Source: Hyphomonadaceae bacterium
GTDB lineage: Bacteria > Pseudomonadota > Alphaproteobacteria > Caulobacterales > Aquidulcibacteraceae
Length of the DNA: 64,000 bases
NCBI GenBank assembly: GCA_022843225.1
Contig: JALHOC010000001.1
Coordinates: forward strand, 118,874 to 182,873
Reading direction: 5' to 3'
Both the position numbers and the translations under genes were made by a program. The notes below the pieces were generated by a model, which had not been told where the DNA came from, ran no database searches, and saw nothing but the letters and a program-made list of their open reading frames with translations. Below, one piece after another: positions 28,435 through 37,321 of the stretch; position 1 is the first letter of the stretch, and every line of letters starts with the position of its first letter.

Positions 28435-30003
28435 CTAAGCCGCCTCCGCCCTTGCCAGCAAATCCGCCGCCATGCGTCCGAGCGCGACGTAGTCGGTCTT
28501 GCCCGTGCCTAGAAGCGGAATGTCCTCGACATAGACGATGCGTTTGGGCGCGGCGATGTCGGCGACGCCATTCTCCTTGCACCACGCAAGCAGCGTACTG
28601 GCCTCTGCGTCCTGCTGGTTGCTGAACAGAATGATCCGCTCACCTTTGCGGTTGTCGGGCATCGAAATCGCCGCGTGCATCGCGCCCGGCCAAAGTTGCT
28701 GGGCGTAATTCTCCACCGCGTTCAACGACACCATCTCGCCGCCGACTTTGGCGAAGCGCTTCACGCGGCCCAGAATGCGGATGTAACCGTCCGCATCCAC
28801 ATCCACGACGTCGCCGGTGTCGTGCCAGCCTTCGGGGAGGAGATCGATGCCGAACGGCTTCAGCGGGTCGAGGTAGCCGCGCATCACGTTCGGGCCCCGA
28901 ACATAAAGCTTTTGGCCACCCTCGATGCCAGGAACAGGCTCCAAGCGCCATTCGAGACCTGGGATGAACTGGCCGACTGTGCCGTGCTTGTTCTGCCCCG
29001 GGATATTCACGGAAATGAGCGGCGAGGCTTCAGTCGCGCCATAGCCTTCCAGCAATTCGACGCCGAAGCGCTTCATATACATGTCGCGCGTTTCCGGCTT
29101 CACGCGCTCAGCGCCCAATACCATAAGGCGAATGCACTTCATGTCGTCGTCATCGGCATTGCGCGCATATTGCTGTGCGAAGGTGTCGGTGGCGAAGAAG
29201 ACGTTGGCGCCGGTGTCTTTGATGAGTTTCGGGATTTCCTTCACCTGGACGGGTGAGGGGAACAGGAACGTCTTGTGGCCTGTGAACATCGGCAGGAACA
29301 CGCCGCCCAAGAGCCCGAAGCAATGGAACATCGGCAGCGGCGAGAAGAAGCTCCAATCCGGCTCAAACGGAACGTGCGAATAACCCTGTTCAACATTGGC
29401 GACGAGATTGGCGTGGCTCAGCACTGCGCCCTTGGGTGTGCCATAGGAGCCTGACGTGAACAGGATGACGGCGGTGTCGTCCGGACTGCCCTTGGCCGCG
29501 AAGGCGCGCGGGAAAAAGCCTTTGACCAGCGCGACAATCTTGTCGCCGAAGTCGATGTCCTTGCGGACATCTTCCAGATAAATGACTTTGGCGTGCTTGG
29601 AGAGTTCGGCGACAAGACCTTCGAGTTTGGCGATCTGTATAAAACGCTTCGACGTGAGGATCTTCTTGACGTGCGCGGCTTCGCAAGCGCTGCGCAAATT
29701 CATAGCGCCCGCCGTGAAGTTCAGCATCGCGGGCGTGCGACCGATAGCGTGGAGCGCGAACAGGGTGACGACGCAACCTGTCCCTGTCGGGAGCATGATC
29801 CCGGTGGTTTCGCGCCGCTTGATTAAGCCGTCGAGCTTGCCGCCCAAGGCGAACGCTGCGCGGATAACGTCGTCATAGGAGAGCGGTTTGCGCTCATGAT
29901 CCTCGACGATCTTGAATTTTCCGCCTCTGGCGTCACGCGCCCGGAGGAGAGCTTCGAACAAGGTAACGCGCGACCGCGCGATATCGAAGGGACGAGTGCC
30001 CAT
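28435..30003 (-). CDS. Acyl-CoA/acyl-ACP synthetase (AMP-forming)
   Basis: ANL-superfamily enzyme of 522 residues that activates a fatty acid through acyl-adenylate. Motifs: FTSGSYGTPKGAVLSH (the usual SGSTG has Tyr for Thr), GYGATEASP, the TGDVVDVDADGYIRILGR hinge region and a C-terminal lysine in GTGKTDY. The overall shape recalls the synthetase domain of Aas (2-acylglycerophosphoethanolamine recycling), but no acyltransferase is attached. Start at 30003 chosen for the GGAGGCAGG upstream. Exact acyl acceptor (CoA or ACP) not determined. Confidence 0.88.
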   Translation of the reverse strand: MGTRPFDIARSRVTLFEALLRARDARGGKFKIVEDHERKPLSYDDVIRAAFALGGKLDGLIKRRETTGIMLPTGTGCVVTLFALHAIGRTPAMLNFTAGAMNLRSACEAAHVKKILTSKRFIQIAKLEGLVAELSKHAKVIYLEDVRKDIDFGDKIVALVKGFFPRAFAAKGSPDDTAVILFTSGSYGTPKGAVLSHANLVANVEQGYSHVPFEPDWSFFSPLPMFHCFGLLGGVFLPMFTGHKTFLFPSPVQVKEIPKLIKDTGANVFFATDTFAQQYARNADDDDMKCIRLMVLGAERVKPETRDMYMKRFGVELLEGYGATEASPLISVNIPGQNKHGTVGQFIPGLEWRLEPVPGIEGGQKLYVRGPNVMRGYLDPLKPFGIDLLPEGWHDTGDVVDVDADGYIRILGRVKRFAKVGGEMVSLNAVENYAQQLWPGAMHAAISMPDNRKGERIILFSNQQDAEASTLLAWCKENGVADIAAPKRIVYVEDIPLLGTGKTDYVALGRMAADLLARAEAA

Positions 30004-30205
30004 GTATGCCTGCCTCCATGGCCCGCGCCTCAACCGAGGTCGCGTGGCGGGACCCGTGATTATTGTTTCACGGTTGTAACAGAAACTAGCGCCCTACGAC
30101 CGTTTGGCAAGGCCGGGACGCAATCGAAAACCGCGCTAGCTGGCATGAGCCATGCCGTTTATGGGCATTGCCTGACCTGACGACGCCCCTCATGTTCCTA
30201 AAGAA

Positions 30206-31168
30206 ATGACCACGATCATAGATTTGCGCCAGAATGGGGAAGGCGAGCGCCCGCGCCATCCTGAAAAGCAGGCGCGCCCCGATCAGGCGAGCCCGCGCAA
30301 ACCCGACTGGATTCGGGTGAAGGCCCCGACGAGCGCCGGCTACCACGAGACCAAGGCGCTGATGCGCGGCTTGAAGCTGACGACCGTGTGCGAGGAGGCG
30401 GGTTGCCCCAACATTGGCGAATGCTGGAGCCAGAAGCACGCCACCTTCATGATCATGGGCGAGACCTGTACGCGCGCCTGCAGCTTCTGCAATGTGGCTA
30501 CGGGCAAGCCGTTGCCGCTTGATCTGGATGAACCGGAGAACGTCGCCAAGGCGACCGCGCAGATGCAGTTGAAGCATGTCGTGGTGACGAGCGTCGATCG
30601 CGACGATCTAGACGACGGCGGGGCAGAGCACTTCGTGCAAACGATCGCCGCGTTGCGGCGTTTGGCGCCAGACACCACGATTGAAATCCTGACGCCCGAC
30701 TTTTTGCGCAAACCGGGTGCGGCCGAGAGGGTGATCGATGCTCGCCCCGATGTCTTCAACCACAATCTGGAAACCGTGCCGCGGCTCTACCACTCGATCC
30801 GCCCCGGCGCGCGTTACTATCAATCGCTGCGCTTGCTTGACACCGTGAAGCAACGCGATCCGCAAACTTTCACCAAGTCCGGCCTGATGGTGGGCTTGGG
30901 CGAAGAGCGCGACGAGGTATTGCAGGTAATGGACGATCTGCGTGTGGCGAACGTCGATTTTCTGACTATCGGCCAGTATCTGCAGCCGACCAAGAAGCAC
31001 GCCGCCGTCGCTCGCTTCTGGACCCCCGAGGAGTTCAGGGCGCTAGAGACGATCGCCTATGCCAAGGGCTTCCTGACGGTGTCGGCCTCGCCGCTGACGC
31101 GCTCATCGCACCATGCGGGCGAGGACTTCGCTAAACTGAAGGCGGCGCGATTGGCGACGCAATCCTAG
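30206..31168 (+). CDS. lipA: Lipoyl synthase
   Basis: Radical SAM enzyme that inserts two sulfurs into protein-bound octanoyl groups. The 320 residues show the auxiliary cluster motif [12 protein letters not shown] (Cys62, 67, 73) and the radical SAM motif CTRACSFC (Cys88, 92, 95), with the closing RSSHHAGE motif near 303. Its products are the lipoyl domains of PdhB and PdhC encoded 6-8 kb upstream. The next gene starts 2 bp after its stop. Confidence 0.97.
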   Translation: MTTIIDLRQNGEGERPRHPEKQARPDQASPRKPDWIRVKAPTSAGYHETKALMRGLKLTTVCEEAGCPNIGECWSQKHATFMIMGETCTRACSFCNVATGKPLPLDLDEPENVAKATAQMQLKHVVVTSVDRDDLDDGGAEHFVQTIAALRRLAPDTTIEILTPDFLRKPGAAERVIDARPDVFNHNLETVPRLYHSIRPGARYYQSLRLLDTVKQRDPQTFTKSGLMVGLGEERDEVLQVMDDLRVANVDFLTIGQYLQPTKKHAAVARFWTPEEFRALETIAYAKGFLTVSASPLTRSSHHAGEDFAKLKAARLATQS

Positions 31169-31170
31169 TC

Positions 31171-31623
31171 GTGTCGCGCACGAACATCACCGCGGAGCGG
31201 GTCCTGCCGTTCGCGCCGGCGGATCTCTGTCGGCTCGTCGGCGATGTGCGCGAGTATCCGAAGTTCATTCCATATTTGATCAGTCTGCGCGTGACGAAAG
31301 AAGAACGCCGCGAGCAAGGCGGCTGGGAAGGAGTCGCTGAAGCGACCGTTGGCTGGAAAGCCATCCGCGAGCGCTTCGCCACGTCGGTGCGCTGCGAGCC
31401 GGCGAAGGGCGAAGTTGATGTCTCGCTCGTGAGCGGGCCTTTCCATACGCTCGACAATCGCTGGCGCTTTGAGCCCCACGAGCAGGGCTCGCGCGTTTGC
31501 TTCTACATCTGTTACCAGTTCAAGAACCCGGTGCTGAATGCTGTGGTGAGCGCAAACAAGGACAAGGTCGCCGCGCGCATCATGAGTGCGTTCGAGAAAG
31601 AAGCGCGAAGGCGGTTGGGCTAA
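31171..31623 (+). CDS. COQ10/RatA-family START-like protein
   Basis: A 150-residue protein with the SRPBCC fold: a start resembling AERVLPFAPADLCRLVGDVREYPKFIPY, the middle F.TSVRC, the FHTLDNRWRFEPHEQG region and a long last helix. Relatives are COQ10 (coenzyme Q binding) in mitochondria and RatA in E. coli; in alphaproteobacteria a ubiquinone-related role is favoured. GTG start 2 bp after lipA. The stop overlaps the stop of the convergent cinA-like gene by 4 bases. Confidence 0.9.
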   Translation: MSRTNITAERVLPFAPADLCRLVGDVREYPKFIPYLISLRVTKEERREQGGWEGVAEATVGWKAIRERFATSVRCEPAKGEVDVSLVSGPFHTLDNRWRFEPHEQGSRVCFYICYQFKNPVLNAVVSANKDKVAARIMSAFEKEARRRLG

Positions 31624-32111
31624 CCCACTACCCGCGCCATCATCTCGATCGCCTTACGCACCGTCGCTTCGCGCACTTCATCGCGACCGATGTCGCCGAA
31701 CCGGCATCCTTCATGCAACCGCGCACCGCCACGTCGTGCGACCGCGATGTGCACGAGCCCCACTGGCTTTGCTTCGCTTCCGCCGCCCGGTCCCGCGACG
31801 CCCGTCACCGCCACGACCAGGTCGGCCGGTGCGTGTCTCAGCGCGCCCTCAATCATGGCGAGCGCGACCTCCATGCTCACGGCGCCTTTGCGCGCAATCA
31901 GCTCAGCCGGAACGCCGAGCATCTCGGTCTTGGCTTCGTTGGAATAGGTGACGAAGCCACGCTCGACCACATCGGACGATCCGGGGATCGCCGTCAGCGC
32001 GCCAGCGATCAATCCGCCTGTGCAGCTCTCGGCGGTGGCGATGCGCAGGCCTAGCGCGCGGCACGTCTCCAGCAGCCGGCGCGTGGTCTCGGTGACGTCG
32101 GGGGTGAACAT
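31620..32111 (-). CDS. CinA C-terminal-type nicotinamide-nucleotide amidase
   Basis: A 163-residue CinA_C domain protein. It has the typical TAESCTGGLIAGALTAIPGSSDVVERGFVTYSNEAK block, the GAVS.EVA.AM segment and VAVTGVAGPGGGSEAKPVG. Related PncC enzymes deamidate NMN in pyridine-nucleotide recycling. No N-terminal MoeA-like domain is present. It converges on the COQ10-like gene with a CTAA stop overlap. Confidence 0.92.
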   Translation of the reverse strand: MFTPDVTETTRRLLETCRALGLRIATAESCTGGLIAGALTAIPGSSDVVERGFVTYSNEAKTEMLGVPAELIARKGAVSMEVALAMIEGALRHAPADLVVAVTGVAGPGGGSEAKPVGLVHIAVARRGGARLHEGCRFGDIGRDEVREATVRKAIEMMARVVG

Positions 32112-32189
32112 GCGGCCCGAGATAACGGCGAGCCGTGGCGAAAGTCCATTCCCAGGACTCGGGCTGGATGGCAGACAGCACTCCGCAAC

Positions 32190-32236
32190 ACTTGCACCTC
32201 CCCTGCCTCGTAGGGGCGGACAGGGGGAGGGGCGCG
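32190..32236. repeat. Partial GC-rich palindromic element before the spermidine synthase fusion
   Basis: CACCTCCCCTGCCTCGTAGGGGCGGACAGG... is one arm of the type seen in pdhB and pdhC. Here it is intergenic and forms the leader, and probably the GGGGGAGGGG ribosome site, of the gene starting at 32242. Confidence 0.55.
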
Positions 32237-32241
32237 GACTC

Positions 32242-34941
32242 GTGACGACAACACAAAGCTTCGCACGTCATGCGGCCGCGCCTGCTTTCGCGCTCGCTCT
32301 ATTCGCAAGTGCTGCGCTGATATTCGCGCTTCAGCCTCTGTTCGGGCGGATGGTGACGCCGCTGCTCGGCGGCTCGCCGGCGGTTTGGAACACGTCGATG
32401 GCGTTTTTCCAGGCCGCGCTGTTGGTGGGCTATCTCTACGCCCATCTTCTGGCGCGGCTGAAGAATTTGCGCCTGCAGGCGCTGATCCATGTCGGCGTCT
32501 TGATTGCGGCTTGGATCGTGTTGCCTGTCCAGGTCAGCACCGCGCTGGGTGCACCGAACTCAGAACAGCCTGTGCTTTGGCTGCTCGGCGTGCTCGCCTT
32601 GTCAGTCGGCGCGCCGTTCGCGGCAGCGAGCGCCACCGCGCCCCTGCTGCAAGCCTGGTACGCGCGCACCGGACGCGCTGACGCCAACGACCCGTACTAT
32701 CTCTACGCCGCGTCGAACCTTGGTAGCTTTGTCGGTTTGCTCGCCTATCCTGCTCTGGTGGAACCGATGTTGGGCCTGAGCGCCCAGAGCGCCGCCTGGA
32801 CAACAGCCTATGTGGGCGTGGCTGGCGTGATCGCACTGTGCGCGGCTATGGCGCTCGCGGCGAATGGACAAGCCCCAGCGCCGGTCTCGCAAGGCAGCGC
32901 GGCGCCGACCTGGCGCCAACGTTTCTATTGGCTTGCGGCGGCGGCGGTGCCTTCAGCGCTCTCGCTGGGTGTTACACAGCACATCTCAACAGACGTGGCC
33001 TCCGCGCCGATGTTGTGGGTCATTCCGCTTGCGCTTTATCTACTGACCTTCGTCATTGCGTTCGCGAAGGGAAGCGCGAAACTCGAGCCGGCTACATTGT
33101 TCGTGCACCCTATTGCGGTTGCGCTGATGCTGGTTGGCTACCACAGCTCCGCCAATTGGGTGTTCTCGGTCGCTGGAATCCTGGGTGGGTTCTTTTTTTC
33201 GGCGCTAGTTTGCCACCTCGCTTTGGCGCGCAGCCGCCCCAGCGCCGACCGCTTGACCGAATTCTATCTCTACGTGTCGCTAGGCGGCGTTTTGGGCGGC
33301 TCCTTCGCGGCGCTCCTCGCGCCGGTGATCTTCAACAATGTGTACGAATACCCTTTAGCGCTCGCCCTGGTGTGTTTGTTCCGGCCACGTGAGTCGTCCG
33401 AGTTACCGCGCTTGAACGACGCGTCGACGGCGTCGGCGGCAATGCTGCTGCTGCTATCCTGCGTTATTCTCTTCAAGCAGCCACTCGACAGTGTGTTCAT
33501 ACTTGCCGCGTTTGGCGCCGCTTGCGCGATCATAACGGCAGCGTGGGGGTTCACAGACCGGCCGGCGACACTCGGCTATGCATTCTTCGCCATCGCGTGC
33601 ATTCACGCAATCCAGGTCATTTGGGTCGCCTTCAACCTCCATGACATATTCGCGTCACATGTTGTCCACGGCGTGGATCAAATTCACGCGCAGCAACCTT
33701 GGAGCTGGACGCTCGGCGTAACGAGCTTCCTGATGCTAAGCTTCGCGGTGCACGCGACGATCCAACCGACCGGAACCGGCACACGCGTAGCAGATATATC
33801 CATCGGCGCCGCATTGCCGTCCTTCGTGTTGCTGCTCCTGCTGCTGGCTGCGCCCGAGCGCGTCGATGCACGGTTTATAACCGTCATGGGAATCTTGTTT
33901 TGCGCCGTGGCGATTTTCTTAAACCGTGGGCGCCCGTGGGTTATGGCCGGGATCCTGCTCGCCGCGTTCGCGATCATTTTTTTGGAGGATATCCGCGGGG
34001 GCAGGGTGATCACCCAAGAGCGCAGCTTCTTTGGAGTGATGCGCACACGAGAAATCGTGAGCTCCGACCCTGCAGCGCCGCCGCTACGCATTCTGATGCA
34101 CGGCACCACCATCCATGGCGCGCAATTGGCGCGCGAAGGCTTCACCCGGCTCCCGCTGACCTATTACAATCCGCGAACCGCGCTCGGCGAAGCGGTCGTT
34201 GCGGGGCTGAGCGCGCACGAGCGGTCGCGCCTCGCTTTAATCGGATTGGGCACGGGCTCAACCGCTTGCCTCACTCGCAACGCCGACGAGATGGTGATCT
34301 TCGAAATCGATCCTGCGGTCGTTCGTCTCTCCGCAGCGCCGGGCGGGGATTTCACCTATGTACCCGAGTGCCAGCCAAACGCACGTGTTGAACTGGGTGA
34401 CGCACGCCTCCAAATCGCCGAAGAGCCCGACGGCGCCTTCGATCTCATCGTCGTCGACGCCTTCTCCTCGGACGCCATCCCCGCGCATTTGCTCACGCGC
34501 GAGGCCATCACGCTTTATCTGGCCAAAACCAGCGAAAACGGCATTGTGGTGCTGCATCTCTCCAACCGGCACCTAGCGCTGGTTTCCGAAGCCGCGCGGG
34601 TCGCGCGCGACATCGGCGCGCCGACATTATTCCGTGTTAGCGAACGCTTCGAACAGCCGTATGTCTCGTATTATGGCGGGCTCGCGGCGAGCGTAATGAT
34701 TGTTGCGCGGTCGCCGGCGACGTTGGCGGCGCTGCCGCTTTCACCGGGCGGGTGGAGCATGTTCGCCGCGCCGGAAGGGCAGGGGTGGAGCGACGACTAC
34801 ATCAACTTGCCGCGCGCCTTGTGGGAAGGGCTCTCAGGCGCCGAGCAGTGTCGCATCTACGCGTACCTTCCCGAGTGCGCCGGCGCTCCGCCCGTGTCGC
34901 CTAAGCTGCCGGCGGAAGAGACGCCCGAGCCGCAAAATTAA
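32242..34941 (+). CDS. Fused membrane (MFS-like) / spermidine synthase-like protein
   Basis: An 899-residue fusion. The N-terminal part has about a dozen or more hydrophobic segments (to about residue 570), then a Rossmann methyltransferase-like domain follows: LALIGLGTGSTACL, FEIDPAVV, and VVDAFSSDAIPAHLLTREAI. These are the SAM-binding and active-site regions of the spermidine synthase family. Such fusions are widespread but unstudied; polyamine synthesis is not proven. I chose the GTG at 32242 because GGGGGAGGGG stands just before it and codons upstream back to 31948 are antisense to cinA and the repeat. Confidence 0.85.
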   Translation: MTTTQSFARHAAAPAFALALFASAALIFALQPLFGRMVTPLLGGSPAVWNTSMAFFQAALLVGYLYAHLLARLKNLRLQALIHVGVLIAAWIVLPVQVSTALGAPNSEQPVLWLLGVLALSVGAPFAAASATAPLLQAWYARTGRADANDPYYLYAASNLGSFVGLLAYPALVEPMLGLSAQSAAWTTAYVGVAGVIALCAAMALAANGQAPAPVSQGSAAPTWRQRFYWLAAAAVPSALSLGVTQHISTDVASAPMLWVIPLALYLLTFVIAFAKGSAKLEPATLFVHPIAVALMLVGYHSSANWVFSVAGILGGFFFSALVCHLALARSRPSADRLTEFYLYVSLGGVLGGSFAALLAPVIFNNVYEYPLALALVCLFRPRESSELPRLNDASTASAAMLLLLSCVILFKQPLDSVFILAAFGAACAIITAAWGFTDRPATLGYAFFAIACIHAIQVIWVAFNLHDIFASHVVHGVDQIHAQQPWSWTLGVTSFLMLSFAVHATIQPTGTGTRVADISIGAALPSFVLLLLLLAAPERVDARFITVMGILFCAVAIFLNRGRPWVMAGILLAAFAIIFLEDIRGGRVITQERSFFGVMRTREIVSSDPAAPPLRILMHGTTIHGAQLAREGFTRLPLTYYNPRTALGEAVVAGLSAHERSRLALIGLGTGSTACLTRNADEMVIFEIDPAVVRLSAAPGGDFTYVPECQPNARVELGDARLQIAEEPDGAFDLIVVDAFSSDAIPAHLLTREAITLYLAKTSENGIVVLHLSNRHLALVSEAARVARDIGAPTLFRVSERFEQPYVSYYGGLAASVMIVARSPATLAALPLSPGGWSMFAAPEGQGWSDDYINLPRALWEGLSGAEQCRIYAYLPECAGAPPVSPKLPAEETPEPQN

Positions 34942-36077
34942 CGTGGGCGCTCAAGCGTCGCCGTAGCCTGCGCCGCTAGACCCTCCTCGCGACCTAGGAA
35001 ACCCATGCGCTCCGTTGTTGTCGCTTTCACGCTGACACGCTCGATAGGCAGGCCAAGAACCTCGGCGGTACGCGCGCGCATGGGGTCGCGATGCGGGCCG
35101 ATCTTGGGCCGTTCGCACAGAAGGGTCACGTCCACATGTACAATAGATGCGCCTTGCGTGTCTGCCAATTGGCGTGCGTAGCGTAGGAATCGCTCACTAT
35201 CGGCGCCCTTCCACTGCGGGTCATTGGGCGGAAAGTGGGCGCCGATGTCGCCTTCGCCGAGCGCGCCGAGTATGGCGTCAACAAGCGCGTGCCAACCGGC
35301 GTCAGCGTCGGAGTGACCAATCAGGCCTTTGTCATGGGCGATACGAACCCCGCAAAGAGTCACATGATCGCCCGGTCCGAAGCGGTGCGCATCGACGCCA
35401 TTGCCGACGCAAGTGAAGCGGTAGCCCGCGAGCAAGCTTTCGAGCACGGGAAAATCCTCCGCCACGGTGAGCTTCATCAAACGCGGATCGCCGGGGATCA
35501 AGGTGACATCGGCGCCAATCGCGCGCGCAACGGCGATGTCGTCCGCGAACAAGCCTGCCCCTGCCTTGGCGTAGGCGTCGCGAATAATGCTCGCGCGGAA
35601 AGCCTGAGGGGTCTGCACGCGGGAGAGCAACGCGCGATCGACGGCTTCCATGCCAGCTCCCTGCCCGCGCCAAAGCGCATCATGGATTGGCAGTGCAGGG
35701 GCCGCGCCCGCTGCCCCAGCCACGATGGTTTCCCACAACCTCTGTATCGTCGTTGTACCAAGGCCGGGCCGCGCCGCATCATGGATCAGGATGATGTCGG
35801 CGTCAGCACTGATGGCTGTCAGCCCAGCACGGACGGACTCCGTTCGAGAGGCACCGCCGGGAATCAGGCGGACTGTCGCTTCCGAAAGCGCCTCTGCGGC
35901 AAGATCAGCATGCTGAGGCGAGACAGCTACCACCACCTCTTCAACGCCTGCGCGGGCGAAGGCCTCGAGTGACCATGCCAGGACAGGGCGGCCCATCAGG
36001 CGCCTATATTGCTTCGGCGTCCCTTCACCGGCGCGCTCACCGCGCCCGGCAGCCACTATGAGCGCCGCGAGTTTCAT
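34938..36077 (-). CDS. ispDF: Bifunctional IspD/IspF, isoprenoid precursor synthesis
   Basis: Fuses two MEP-pathway enzymes in 379 residues. IspD (about 1-220; VAAGRGERAGEGTPKQYRRL, DAARPG) makes CDP-methylerythritol; IspF (about 222-379; DAHRFGPG metal site, GHSDADAGWHA, GDIGAHFPP) makes the cyclodiphosphate. The fusion is common in alphaproteobacteria. The stop overlaps that of the convergent spermidine synthase fusion by four bases (TTAA). Confidence 0.96.
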   Translation of the reverse strand: MKLAALIVAAGRGERAGEGTPKQYRRLMGRPVLAWSLEAFARAGVEEVVVAVSPQHADLAAEALSEATVRLIPGGASRTESVRAGLTAISADADIILIHDAARPGLGTTTIQRLWETIVAGAAGAAPALPIHDALWRGQGAGMEAVDRALLSRVQTPQAFRASIIRDAYAKAGAGLFADDIAVARAIGADVTLIPGDPRLMKLTVAEDFPVLESLLAGYRFTCVGNGVDAHRFGPGDHVTLCGVRIAHDKGLIGHSDADAGWHALVDAILGALGEGDIGAHFPPNDPQWKGADSERFLRYARQLADTQGASIVHVDVTLLCERPKIGPHRDPMRARTAEVLGLPIERVSVKATTTERMGFLGREEGLAAQATATLERPR

Positions 36078-36238
36078 CCCTGGACGGAATTCATCAAACC
36101 GGGCCTAACAGCAACAGACTTCTCTGGACGCTTAAGATTTAGGCGGTTTATGCTTAAAAGTCGGGCAATCGGAATTGCGTCTCTGGACGCCGAGGAAATC
36201 ACGCCCTCCGCAGCCTGCCCCGCAGTTAGGGAAGAGCC

Positions 36239-37321
36239 ATGACCGAGAGCGCCGTCAGGCCGTTGCATCCCAGAACTTCGCCTCCCGACTCCGAGCGTTG
36301 GCTAGAGGCGCTACCAACACCCGTGCTTGGCGTAGATTCCGGCGAGCGCATCCGCTTCGTGAATGGAGCGGCGGCAGATCTCTTGGCCGGGGTTGGCCGG
36401 GGTCTGCTCGGCCGTCGGCTCGATGAAGTCTTTGGTGCAGATGCACCCATTATCGCGCTGGCCCGGCGCGCTATGAACGGCGCTGCCGGCGTGGCCGAAG
36501 CGGATGTGGCGCTTGCCGGGCCGGGCTTTGCGCTGGGGCGGGCAAGCATCGCGGCAGGGCCAGTGGGGGAGAATGGCTACATCGCGCTGGTGATGACCCA
36601 GACACCGCGTGCACGCGGCGCGCCCCACGCCACGGGAAACTCCGCCGCACGGACTTTGGCGCACGAAGTCCGTAATCCACTTGCGGGCATACGCGCCGCC
36701 GCTCAGCTTTTTGCGCGTGGCGCTGACGAGGAATCCACAGCGCTTGCGAAGCTGATTTGCGACGAAGTCGATCGCATTCGCCGCCTGACCGACCGCATTG
36801 ATCCGCTGGCCGCGCTTGAGGCGCCTAGGTTTGAGCGGTTCAACATCCACGAGGCGTTGGAGCGTGTTCGCAAGCTCATTGGCTCCAGCGCACCGGACGT
36901 GATGATCAGCGAGCGCTATGATCCCAGCCTGCCCCTTGTACGCGGGGACCTCGACCAGCTGATTCAAGCCTTTCTCAACATCGCCAAGAACGCGACCGAA
37001 GCGATGGCGGGACAAGCCGACGCGGAACTCGCGCTCGTGACCTCCTACAAACCAGGAATTCGCTTCCGCGCGGCGGCGGGCGCAATCGCACGTGCGCAGC
37101 TCGAAGTACGGATCACAGACAACGGACCGGGACTTGCGCCCGAGGTTGCCGAGCGCGCTTTCGAGGCCTTCGCCAGCACGAAGTCGGCCGGCATGGGGTT
37201 GGGGCTGACAGTGGCTGCCGACATCGTCGCGCGTCATGGTGGTCGGATTGAAGTCGAGAGCGAACCTGGGCGAACGGCGTTCAAGGTACTACTCCCTATC
37301 GAACCGGGTGACACGCCATGA
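36239..37321 (+). CDS. ntrB: Nitrogen-regulation histidine kinase NtrB
   Basis: Sensor kinase/phosphatase that is controlled by PII and acts on NtrC; cytoplasmic. The 360 residues have a PAS domain (about 22-118), the H-box LAHEVRNPLAG with His142, and the ATPase boxes NIAKNATEAM, DNGPGLAP and TKSAGMGLGLTVAADIV. The stop overlaps the ntrC ATG (ATGA). No Shine-Dalgarno problem: GGAAGAG precedes the start. Confidence 0.95.
   Translation: MTESAVRPLHPRTSPPDSERWLEALPTPVLGVDSGERIRFVNGAAADLLAGVGRGLLGRRLDEVFGADAPIIALARRAMNGAAGVAEADVALAGPGFALGRASIAAGPVGENGYIALVMTQTPRARGAPHATGNSAARTLAHEVRNPLAGIRAAAQLFARGADEESTALAKLICDEVDRIRRLTDRIDPLAALEAPRFERFNIHEALERVRKLIGSSAPDVMISERYDPSLPLVRGDLDQLIQAFLNIAKNATEAMAGQADAELALVTSYKPGIRFRAAAGAIARAQLEVRITDNGPGLAPEVAERAFEAFASTKSAGMGLGLTVAADIVARHGGRIEVESEPGRTAFKVLLPIEPGDTP

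Noticed and set aside
31948-32241. 98-codon N-terminal extension of the spermidine synthase fusion
   Set aside because: It runs antisense through cinA and through the palindromic repeat; GTG 32242 has a strong ribosome site and begins the hydrophobic domain.
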